From Reticulitermes speratus (taxonomy: Eukaryota > Arthropoda > Insecta > Blattodea > Rhinotermitidae), in NCBI GenBank assembly GCA_021186555.1, contig JAJKFL010000005.1:23810635-23874634 (forward strand): a DNA stretch of 64,000 nt, written 5' to 3'. Shown here piece by piece: positions 50,041 through 59,568 of the stretch. A program made the translations under genes and the position numbers. Below the pieces are notes generated by a model, which worked only from the letters and a program-made list of their open reading frames with translations, did not search any database and was not told the origin of the DNA. The first letter of the stretch is position 1. Every line of letters starts with the position of its first letter.

Positions 50041-50124
50041 CTATGAGGGGTCTTTCAGATGTTGGTGGCATAGTTTCTGCTACCATGTTTAGGAAAAACG
50101 TTAATGAAAGAAGAACGGTGACAT
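50041..50124 (-). CDS. nAChRalpha7: nAChR exon 8.2 (divergent alternative TM2 exon)
   Basis: 84 nt, one codon shorter than the other copies, still phase 1 to phase 1, with a good CCCCACAG acceptor and GTAACG donor. It encodes [20 protein letters not shown], then PTSERPLIG. It is closest to exon 8.1. Oddities: the split codon becomes Asp in place of Gly (4'), 13' is Phe rather than Val, an Arg replaces the Ala-Val pair before the Pro-Leu, and one residue is lost in the TM2-TM3 loop. The 9' Leu and 20' Glu remain. Either a rarely used variant or an exon early in decay. Confidence 0.75.
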
Positions 50125-51982
50125 CTGTGGGGAAAACAAAAGTGCTGACAGTGAATCAATCAACTTCATGGCGGAGGCACTATGACATACATCAACACAT
50201 ACTACGGGTCACTATGTGTCCTCACTGAATCAGCGTCGTGCCAGCCCTTCGTTTATGCAAAACTCGGCGGCAACGCGCAGGAAACACGTCATGTAACATA
50301 GAGAGGAAATTGAGTTTTTGATCAACGAATGCAGAATGGCGTATTTCCTGAGCAGTGTCGTCCAATGTTACATGGAAAGGACAGTCTTGAAGCTGATTCA
50401 ACAGATGGCACTAGTACTGCACTGGTGACGTGATATACTCTTCTGTCTCTACGGTTCGAAGTGAAGATACTTCACTGAGTGCCTGTTTCATGCTTGGTGG
50501 TAGTGCACTTACGATTAACTTTGTTACGTTTAGCTTCTACTAGCTGTAAGAAGAAATAGGCAATGCTATTAGATATCTGAAACCACAAGTGAGGTCATCA
50601 AGTATAAGTTATGTACAGGAATGACACTATATATTTTTTATACCAAGGGGAACAGCTAAGGGTATTGGAAACACAACTTAAAATAAATGGAGGTAAAAAC
50701 CCATCAAGAAAAATGATTTCCATGAATATAAAAGAAATGTACAGGAACAGCACAATTTTGAACCAAATGGTAAACACACAATTCATTAAATTCTTTACAT
50801 AATAATCTATTTTTTTACCAAGATTTCTGAATTAAGAATTATCATTCAGAGATGTGTTACAATTTTAATTTTGGACGCGCATTGATTATGCATAAAATAT
50901 TAACTGTGACTAAATATTATTATAAAAATTATATAAAATTATGTGTGATTGAGGTATGACAACATACATGTGTTTATTATGGGTGAAATTTCTAAAGAAT
51001 TCTTTTCCTTTTATTTACACACAGAAAACAGCCGTCTTGTTTAGTAAAATTTAATGTATAAGCAAACAATATTTGAAATAATTCCCTCAATTTTGCTTAT
51101 TAAAAATGTCTAAGTTATCTGAAATAACGTTATAAATTATATGTTTTACACATGAAACCATAAATCTTAGGTTGCAAAAATTAAATTTATTATTAATGAG
51201 AAGGAATTTGGGTTTAGGGTGGAAGCAGCATATCACAAATGGTGCGTATTTAGACTTATGCGACTGAACAGTGGTTTAGTGCATCTGAAGGAATCCAACC
51301 AGCTTCATAAAACATTACTTTCTTTAGTATTGGTACCAACGTCACCTACATGAATAAAATATTGGTTATTAAATTATATTTTACGTTAGAAGAAGATGTA
51401 CTTGCAAGATAGGGAAACTCCTCCTGAAAAGCATCGTGAATGAAGCATAGTATGAGATGTAGGGCCACCAGGAGAAGCAACACACACAGGATGTACGAGT
51501 AAAATAAAAAAAAGTACATTAATAGAACCAGAGAAGACAGCTTGCAAGAAGAGTGATAGTAACAGTAGCAGTAACAGTAGCAGTAACAGTACTAATAATA
51601 GTAATGTTGATGGCAAAGTAGTGAAAACAGAGTGCAGAACCAGCAAACATCCAAAGTGGGTGAACAATGGAAAGAAGGTCAGAGGAGAAGGTATGGATTT
51701 TAATACCGGGTTTTAAAATTTTAGGCCTTCCACGAGCATCTAAATATTTTTTGTTTTCTATTTATAATCCAAAAAAACGTATCCATATTCAAAGATATTT
51801 TATGCATTAATCGAATCCTTTCCTTTTGTTTTGTTAAACTGACTGTACTCCAAACATATATTGTGAGAGAGACGAAGGAGTGAAAGAAGTAGCCCATCGA
51901 CGGGGTGAGCCACTCGGAAACAAACCCCCTCTGTCTCCCAAGCACAAACAAGCCGGCTGTGTGCCTTGTCACACAGGTTTAC
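50125..51982 (-). other. nAChRalpha7: Intron between exons 8.1 and 8.2
   Basis: 1.9 kb, AT-rich. Holds a hexanucleotide-type array (AGTAAC / AGTAGC units) at about 51553-51603. No gene or other repeat seen. Confidence 0.75.
51553..51603 (+). repeat. AGTAAC/AGTAGC microsatellite
   Basis: Alternating AGTAAC and AGTAGC units, then AAT-rich units. In the pre-mRNA it becomes a GUUACU/GCUACU array. Confidence 0.85.
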
Positions 51983-52069
51983 CTAATAAAGGGACAGCAT
52001 CGGATGTGGCAGGCATCGTCTCCGCGACCATGTTTAGGAATACAGTCAGAGAGAGGAGAATTGTTACAC
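51983..52069 (-). CDS. nAChRalpha7: nAChR exon 8.1 (alternative TM2 exon, alpha7-like)
   Basis: 87 nt, phase 1 to phase 1, CTTCCAG acceptor and GTAAAC donor. It encodes [20 protein letters not shown], then [10 protein letters not shown], the standard insect alpha7 TM2 and TM2-TM3 loop. Pore ring residues 6' Thr, 9' Leu, 13' Val and 20' Glu are all present. Positions -1' to 3' come from exon 7. This is the first exon 8 copy in transcription order, and I take it as the default form. Confidence 0.95.
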
Positions 52070-53771
52070 CTGGAAGGAGAAACATCAAGTTAAAGGGATA
52101 GGCACATAAAGTAACATGTTGGTCTGCGTGTGGGTGGCGTGGTGGAAAGGCGACTCTTCGACATTAAGAAATTTGCTGCAGTGATTATATTTACATATTG
52201 TGTTTCTATGGTTCTCTTGTACATACTGAATTTACTACATCACATAGAGAATGATTTGGTCATTTTTAAAACAAGAATTTTTCCACGCACTCGTGATAAC
52301 GTCGTACACACGGGGGTCTGTGTATGTTCAAAAGAAATTTCGAATTGTCGCATCTCCACCTTCAATTCTTCTGGAAGTACCATTCCAAGCTGAGAATTGT
52401 AAGAGAATCTTTAATACAATTTTTATGGTGATTTGTTTAAATAATTTTTCATTCAGTTACATTTACGTTTCTAAGTAATATTTTTAATAGGCTAGGGGTA
52501 AATAACTCAACTTGAATGCACACTAGGTGATCAAGCTGCTTAAGGCAAGAAGAAAGAAAGTATTACATGTCAAAAGAAGTAAATTGTTAAACGTAGCGTA
52601 CCTGCAATGAGCGAAGCGTGTGTTTCAATACTTCACTGCGCCCACCGCAAATACATTTTAACTACAAGATTCGTCCTTAACACAGTGCAAATAAACTTTG
52701 TGTCTGAAACCCTTGTAACTTCTCAAGTTGGTACACAAACTTAGTTATGGTTTGAGCAGTAATAATTGAGATGACTTATAAAGTTAGTTCCTAGGAAACT
52801 GTTGTCACCATTTTACTGAAGCGCTGGATTATATCTTCCGGCATCGCATGGTCGGATCAGTACGTAGCTTACTGTAGTGGAACGTTTACATTTATCAGTG
52901 GCTGTAACACCTGTCATGTGGTCAAGTTTAACAAACAAATTATTAATTTTAATAAATCTCAAAGTGCGAGTCAGTTCTGATGTCTGGCTGACAAGAGAGT
53001 TTCAATCAACATCACTTTAGTTGTCTCAGATTAACTGTTTAAAATCTTACATAAACAGAAGCGGCATTTAAGGTATTTCAAGTATTATAATATAAAAATT
53101 AAGTGTATAGTTTAACTGCGTTCTCACTTGCACAATTACTGATTAGGAATTAAAAAAAAAGAATCACATTACCTTTATGACACTCATAACCCCAAACCGG
53201 GCAGAAATAAAGAAAGACACAGGGAACAGGAAATGATATCAACAAATGGAATAAATATTGATTTAAATCGCTTCAGCTGGAAGAGAAGGACATGTTTATT
53301 TTGTGAAACATTCACACGATATATTCTTAAAACAAACAGTATAAAATATAAACCATCACAAGATGTCAGCTGTAAACCGCCGTCCGCAGCGCTGTTTCCA
53401 CAAGAGGACCAAATGATTTTGACAACATATCACAAGAGTACAACCACCAAGGATAGGACCACATGCATAGCAAGCCAAAAGGGAGGGACAAGGATTTAAT
53501 AAACCAAAACAAAAGCAGGGAAATATACGAAACATAAATAAAAATAACTTAAACATAAAGTGCCGTCCTAAGTCCAGGCAATACAATAAAAGAAAAAACA
53601 TAACCGAAGTATTAAAATAGCATATTCCGAGGAACTTCCAATATGTCAGCACCAGCATCCTAGCCGAAAAGACGGTGCGTGAGGCCGCTGAAACACCGCG
53701 ACATCTAGTCAGTTAAAGAGTTATAGAGCAATGCATGACACAAGGAAGTTCCTTTCAGAACTTTACTGTAC
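52070..53771 (-). other. nAChRalpha7: Intron between exons 7b and 8.1
   Basis: 1.7 kb, no repeat or gene recognised. An 88-codon plus-strand frame at 53233-53499 has no domain. Confidence 0.7.
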
Positions 53772-53966
53772 CTAATGTTAGTTTCTCTCCACACTCGTGT
53801 GGTAGAGTGAACCCAAGGAGTGTCATAGACGAGATCATTACGCAAGGAACGATCAAATTCACCGTGTAAAACAGAGTCCTTCGTCGAATATGCACGATGA
53901 AAGTAATGTCTACGTAGGGCTCTGGACAGCAAGCATATTCTTTAACGTTCTTTTCCCCAGGCATGC
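53772..53966 (-). CDS. nAChRalpha7: nAChR exon 7b (alternative loop C / TM1, alpha6-like)
   Basis: 195 nt, phase 1 to phase 1, TTTCAG acceptor and GTACAG donor. With split glycines, 66 residues: loop C with [15 protein letters not shown], in which Tyr 11, Cys 13, Cys 14 and Tyr 18 are the agonist-site residues, then [16 protein letters not shown] (TM1) and GEKLTLG (TM2 -2' to 4'). ACCPEPYVD is the wording of alpha6 loop C. TLFYTVNL resembles non-alpha7 insect subunits. A cysteine sits just before GEK (HEC), absent in 7a, and 2' is Thr rather than Ser. By my count 45 of 66 residues match 7a. Confidence 0.94.
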
Positions 53967-54118
53967 CTGAAATATATCACAAAAAAGGGAAAGGGGGGCA
54001 TAGAATGTAAAAACTTTAAGAAATCATAGGTAAGAGAAAAAGAAGCCAACCTTTAAACAAAAAAGAGTGGCTGAAGAAGGATAAATACGTAACAGAATAC
54101 CTGAACGAGAAATATTAC
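53967..54118 (-). other. nAChRalpha7: 152-nt intron between exons 7a and 7b
   Basis: Very short beside the gene's other introns. It carries a C-rich then U-rich tract upstream of the 7b acceptor on the minus strand. At 152 nt it is long enough to be spliced normally in insects, so steric blocking alone would not make 7a and 7b exclusive. Confidence 0.85.
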
Positions 54119-54313
54119 CTAAAGATAGTTTTTCGCCTGAGTCCGGCGGCAGTGTAAACCCCAGAACGGCCATGGAGGCGATGAGAACACATGGAACTAT
54201 AAGGTTGAAAAAGTAGTACAGTGTCCGACGTCGTATGATAATGATAAAAGTTATGTCTATATAGGGTTCAGGGCAGCAGTTGTAATAAATTTCGTTCCTT
54301 TTCCCGGGAACAC
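54119..54313 (-). CDS. nAChRalpha7: nAChR exon 7a (alternative loop C / TM1, alpha7-like)
   Basis: 195 nt, phase 1 to phase 1, ATTCCAG acceptor and GTAATA donor. It encodes [20 protein letters not shown] (loop C with vicinal Cys 13 and 14, Tyr 11 and Tyr 18), [19 protein letters not shown] (TM1) and [11 protein letters not shown] leading into TM2, with the -1' Glu of the cation filter and 2' Ser. The wording is that of standard insect alpha7. The vicinal cysteines make it an alpha subunit. It can join any exon 8, or be replaced by 7b. Confidence 0.96.
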
Positions 54314-54329
54314 CTGGAATGAAGAAATA

Positions 54330-54347
54330 AAGAGAGAGAGAGGACAG
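54330..54347 (-). promoter_or_regulatory. CU-repeat tract upstream of exon 7a acceptor
   Basis: On the transcribed strand a CCTGTCCTCTCTCTCTCT stretch lies about 17-34 nt upstream of the 7a exon. CUCUCU is a binding motif of polypyrimidine-tract-binding proteins, which are known regulators of mutually exclusive exons. Exon 7b has a C/U-rich tract but no CUCUCU repeat. A regulatory role is inferred. Confidence 0.4.
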
Positions 54348-56076
54348 GAGCAAAGACGGATGCTAATAAAGGAAGAAAAGAACAATTCAAAGAAACTCAA
54401 ATCAAAATGCTTTAACGTATAACTTCATATGTTAGCCATTCCAATTCCAATCAAGTGATTTAAGAGATTCGTGTTTAATCAGATTTTTATTTATTTTTCC
54501 TTGTTTAATTAAGGAGAAAATGTAGTTTCATGAAGAACAGAGGCAAATCTTTTATTTTTTGACCTCAATCTTGATTCTTATTTATATAAGTGGTTTTAGG
54601 AAAGCCATTTTGAGAGTTCAGGTTCATTTTGTCATAGCCATCGTTTAAAACTAGAGAAAGAATAGAAAAGGAACGACGTAGGTGTTGGTGTTGGGTAAAG
54701 TCCGGACCGTATACCATGAAGGCTTGGATGGGACCTCTAATTTACCTAACGGGATGCACGCCACTGCGTCGTCGTCGCCATATTGATTTAGGTCTGCCTT
54801 CCACGGACTCTCGTTACTAAACCACCGCACTGGTGCTGCCTCCACAGGGCTTTCCTCAAACCAAGAGATGCCCGTTCATTCATACGTTTGGAGCTTTCCT
54901 ACAGCCAGACAGCCGAACACTTTGAATTTTGTAACAAAGGAATATTTACTTACTTGCATGTATCTGCACTGCCCTTAGTTACGTTCGAAAGCGCTGTCCC
55001 TCACCATTTGATTAAGAATCAGAGTGAGCAAAGATATGTAGTCATAAATTAAAAACATTCTTGTTAGTAGTTTCTACGTTTCAGTATTAAATTACCTACT
55101 GCATCCCTCCTGTAAATATTGTAACATACAGAAGAGTTTATATTATCTACGTAATAAAATATAGAACGAATGTAAATATTCAATTGTAATAAATTACCTT
55201 CAGTCCACGAGTGCAGTCAAAATTGTTGTTACAAATTTCAAACTGATGCTCTAATTCACATCTGCCGTCTGTACAAACGGCGCAAATCTCTTCGTTCGAC
55301 AGCATAGTTACTTCACAAATGATCAAAGAATCTGAACAACCACAATCTCTGATATCGAAGCAATGTAGAATTTCAAAGACAAAAATTAATAAACTTTATA
55401 TGACATTATTAAAACAGTATATATTCAAGCAGATTTAAATTTTATAAGCGGATCTGAAGCAAAATGTCAAAAAATGGAAAGTTTACAATTCGTTCTGTAT
55501 TTTCAGAAGACAGTAAAGTCAGCCACTGTGGTTTAACAAGAATTACATCATAAAATGAAGAGGTTGATCCTGTGATCTTTCACTGGTCAATAACTTTTTT
55601 CTCGCGAGTGTTATTATTATGAACCGAGCCTAAAATATGAAGAGAGCTGAATGCGCAGTGTGAGACATGTGAAGGCATAAGAGTCCATGAGAAAGAAATG
55701 CTTTTGTTTCTCTGCCGACCGAAAGAAGACAGCTACTATACTTCTGAATAAGGACTAGACAACGACCAAATTATTAAAATCAATACGAAGCCAAAGGACC
55801 GCCCTTACCTTCCAAACAACCACACTCATGTTCGTCTCTTTAAATTCCAGAAGTATGAAACGAATGACAGTCAATATTATTTAACACAAAAAAACATGTT
55901 GGTCGCTATCCACGGTCTTGTTTTATTTACACAAATACAACGTTTCGACAGCTGGTTCTGTTTCCGTCATCACGTAACATTAGAATACTTACGATAAACT
56001 ACGAAGCAATTTCCGAAACGTTCCATTTCTAACACCAAAACGATGTACAGGTCTTCCCGTAACAAGCCACGCAAGC

Positions 56077-56333
56077 ACAGATGGGGAGTAGAGGTATAGC
56101 TCTCTAATAATTCCTAACCTTGGCGCTAGATGGGGGTGGGTGGTCAACGCCACGGTCCGGCCGCTTTATCCCAAAAAACAGCCCCGGTACCCATTACACA
56201 GGAGACTGAATGGGCCCCAGGGCTGGCCTAGACGGGTGACAAAAGAGAAAGTTTTTTGTCCCCACCGGGGTTCGAACCCCGAACCGTCCAGCCCGTGCCG
56301 TAACCGTTGTCTCGTCTGAGCTATCCCGGCTCC
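56077..56333 (-). repeat. SINE family B, copy 5 (most complete)
   Basis: On the minus strand the head reads GGAGCCGGGATAGCTCAGAC with an A box (TAGCTCAGAC) and, about 40 bp on, a B box inside GGTTCGGGGTTCGAACCCCGG. The body matches copies 1-4. The complete head shows that family B is derived from a tRNA. Confidence 0.85.
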
Positions 56334-56390
56334 CTAACAAAAATGAGACGATGTACAAATATTCGGTGTGTGTGTCAGCTTAAGGTCAAA

Positions 56391-56643
56391 TATTTTTCCG
56401 ATGGCTCGAGAGCCCTAGTGGGCTTAGGCGTCCTCTTTTTCGAGGCTTCGCGATCACACTCATTTGGACATACCACACTCGGTAGGACTCCTCTGGACGA
56501 GGCGTCGCAGAGACCTCTACCTGACAACACACAACACTCACAAGAGACAGACATCCATGCCTCCGGCGGAATTCAAACCCACAATCCCAGCAAGCGAGCG
56601 GCCGCAGACCCACGCCTTAGACCGCGCGGTCACTGGGATCGGC
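56391..56643 (-). repeat. tRNA-derived SINE, family A, copy 3
   Basis: Closely matches the copies at 159 and 4570, with the tRNA-like head at the right end (GCCGATCCCAGTGACCGCGC on the minus strand). It lies only about 60 bp from a SINE B copy in the same orientation. ORFs on both strands here are repeat shadows. Confidence 0.85.
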
Positions 56644-57234
56644 TAATAGCACAACATAGTCACAAATATTCACACTGAGCTTAATGTTCTGGAGTTCACA
56701 TAAGCACGACTGTTCCTATGGAAACCACGAGCACACCACGCAACGGATAACTGCACATGACAAGAGATTAAGAATGCACTCACATATTTGTAACCCGCAG
56801 CAAAATAGTCGTTGATATTCAACGATTATTTCCAGAGACACAAACCATATGTTTCATACATTAGGTTTCTTGAGAACACATTTTTAAACGCTGCTAAATT
56901 TTTATGAGCAAATTCTGAAATATCGTCTGCATAATCTTACTATTTCGACAAGATCCATATTTGTTATACACCATGTGAGAGCGGTCACCCCAATTCCCTT
57001 TTTCGCGTAAAATTTGCAAGACAGTTGGCCCCATTATCGTTCTAATATCAACTGTATGTATATTGTTACATTAAACGCAATCCGACACAACAATTTATTG
57101 TAACAAAAGTCAACTCTTATACTGCATTGTGCAGCTTTCTGTCCCGCATTAAGAGATATTCTACAATAGTAAACGAACCATTACAATTCTACATTAACCA
57201 ATAATGTGCCCTTCATTTTATAAAACATACACTC

Positions 57235-57430
57235 CCCGCAAATGGGCTACGGGCTGAACAACCAGGGAGTTGGGTTTCGATTCTTAGCAGGGGCAGCGAT
57301 TTCTGTCTTATACACGGCGTCCATAATGGCTCTGGGGCCACCAAAACCCCTTACTGAAGTGTTCTTCAGCCGGGAGTCCGCGAAATCTGCCTAATGGGCC
57401 CGCGACACTGCTCAGTAGAATGTGACTTTT
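57235..57430 (+). repeat. Possible tRNA-derived SINE, other family
   Basis: Plus strand has ATGGGCTACGGGCTG (A-box-like), GGGTTTCGATTCTTAGC (B-box-like) and a body with GGGGCAGCGATTTCTGTCTT. A single copy in this window, so the family is not confirmed. Confidence 0.4.
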
Positions 57431-58086
57431 TTCCTCATTTATTTTCCTTCTAATGTTAGTTTCATTGACACTGTTACGTTTTTATACTTTAATTAAGTTT
57501 CTTATTCCAAACTTAAATACATCCGCGAGCTGAGATATCTTCAGGAGAGAGTCCACAGTATTAATGAGAATTTGAAAGGAGCCCGTTGTGCCTGGAATAT
57601 GAAAAACACCGTCCTATCCAGTGTGTATCGTGAATCTTTCCCCAGACGTCAAAGAACAGTTTTTTATAAAAATATTTTTTCTGTCGACTACTTAACAGCT
57701 TGACGATAAACGATAATCGCTTCATTTATTAACAATTTTCGTAGCGAAGAAACAGCAGACCCTGCTTATGTTATGCACTAAGAGTAACATATGATCTCCT
57801 AGAAACCACTGGCGACAGGAAGTAAGAAATGCAAGTGAGGAGACACGGATTTTAAACGTAAGTTTCGTCTATACCATACGTGAAGCTGGTAATAAATACC
57901 GAGTCGTATTTTGCATAGCTTTTTTGTATTACAAAATATGTACACACAAAGATTATAGAACTCTTCCTGTCGGTTCATTTCTAGTTAGCCTCCTGTGTCT
58001 TAGAAGTACCCTAACTATTCTTAAGACAAAAGTAAGACTCTGTTACAGAAGCGGTTCATCGCAAGGCCTCTACGGTCAGCAAAACT

Positions 58087-58136
58087 TGGATGATGATGAT
58101 GATAATGATAATAATAATAATAATAACAATAATAAT
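58087..58136 (+). repeat. GAT / AAT microsatellite
   Basis: GATGAT units pass into AATAAT units, giving a run of Asp then Asn codons in a shadow ORF. Confidence 0.9.
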
Positions 58137-58752
58137 GTGTTTATAACACACGAATGCATTAAGCTGGACCAAAGTTGTGGAGTGCTCATCGTCTGAGGTT
58201 TATTAACCTCACAACGTATCGAAAGTGGGCTTTTTCCGAACTTCAGCTAAAAAAGAAAAGAATGATCCTGTACGGTCGGTCCGTTACAAAAAGCTTGTCT
58301 TGACGGCCACACTCCGCACTCTCCCTTCCAATTAAAGATATAAATAGGCCTAGTATTCCAAATGCTTTGCAGCTAATAAGCCTAAGATGGCGGATATTGT
58401 GCAAAATAGTAAGCAAGCCTACTTTAATACACCCTGTTAACCCTTGAATTTCATAAAATTTCAATGTTTCAGTGACCTAAAATTGCGCGGAACTACCAAG
58501 ATCGGGTGGGATTACTACAATTTCTTACTTGTTCAGTTCTCACAGGATGCAAAGAAGAATCTATTGATTCGACTCCAAATAATTTTACGTTACAATCATT
58601 CCCACGCTCTTTGTCTAATGTTTTCCTGCAACGTAGAAAACTATTTAAATATAGACATGAAATGTACGATAGATACGCACGAGTACACACATAGCAAGGA
58701 ATACTTTTGCAAAAAATACACGTCAGATTTGAGGTTATTAAGTCTGTGACTA

Positions 58753-58978
58753 CCCGTTGTCGATCCCGGGTCAGTCCATGTGGGATTCGTGGTGGACAAA
58801 GTGACACTGGGGCAGGTTTTTCTCCAAGTACTTCGGTTTTCCCCCGTCAATTTCATTCCATCGGTGCTCCATTACACGGAAAAAAAAAATTAATCATCTT
58901 CATCACAGAGTTGCACAATAAGCCTCAAGGCTGCGGTGCGTCCGTAGCATCTGCTGCGGGGCCCTTCACCACAAAAGA
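58753..58978 (+). repeat. SINE family C, copy 3, with 13-bp target duplication
   Basis: Flanked by exact AAGTCTGTGACTA at 58740-58752 and 58979-58991. The body begins with a B-box-like GTCGATCCCGG, has GGGGCAGGTTTTTCTCCAAG and GTACTTCGGTTTTCCCCC, and ends with a short A-rich tail (CACAAAAG). The length of the duplication and the A-rich end fit insertion by a LINE machinery. The 5' tRNA part is truncated. Confidence 0.75.
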
Positions 58979-59492
58979 AAGTCTGTGACTATATACATTA
59001 CTTATTCTGGAATATGAAATAATGTGGTTCAGTAGGTAGGTACCAGTGCTTCGGATAAACGCACTGCCTTCATCTCTTCAAAAGAGATGAATAAGACAAG
59101 AGTGTGAATAAGTGAAGGGAAGCACAGGGAAGGTCAACCGGGGAAAGCAATGGGCAAATTTACTGGTTTATTTCTCCCACGCTGGACTAAGTCTTCTACC
59201 CTGAACAGAGAGACAGCACGTTTCTCAGAAACAACGGTATTTGTCTGCAATACTACACAGTGTTATATCCTACATGACAGTAATTTTCTTAATGCACATA
59301 AATTTAACAAGACAAAACATGGAACATTCATCTCCTTTACATATTTCTAGGCTCGGTGACGAATCAATAAGCATTACGCAATATCTGACTGGTGGCGATA
59401 TACCACAGACTATTTCTGTAAGTTTCATATACTTAATCTGATTACATTCGTGCCAGTCGTGTTACGTACACTACTACTGGAACTGTACCTAC

Positions 59493-59568
59493 CTAGGAGA
59501 TCCCATTCACCATTCGTAATGAAGCTACTGATGTCACCTCCGCCTTCATCCTGCAACTGTAGATCCAA
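59493..59568 (-). CDS. nAChRalpha7: nAChR alpha7-type exon 6
   Basis: 76-nt constitutive exon, phase 0 to phase 1, TTCCAG acceptor and GTAGGT donor. It encodes LDLQLQDEGGGDISSFITNG and EWDLL, the stretch between loop B and loop C (loop F region). GGGDISSF is the alpha7 wording; alpha6 usually reads GGDLSDF. It ends in the G of the split glycine that both exons 7a and 7b complete. Confidence 0.95.

Larger units (their letters stand above)
54314..59492 (-). other. nAChRalpha7: Receptor intron 6-7 (5.2 kb)
   Basis: Holds one SINE B, one SINE A, one SINE C, a tRNA-like block at 57235-57430, part of a fold-back core near 55940-55985 and a GAT/AAT microsatellite. No other gene is supported. Confidence 0.85.

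Noticed and set aside
56307-56678. 123-codon plus-strand frame
   Set aside because: It reads through a SINE A copy and the edge of a SINE B copy. Related frames appear over the other SINE A copies.
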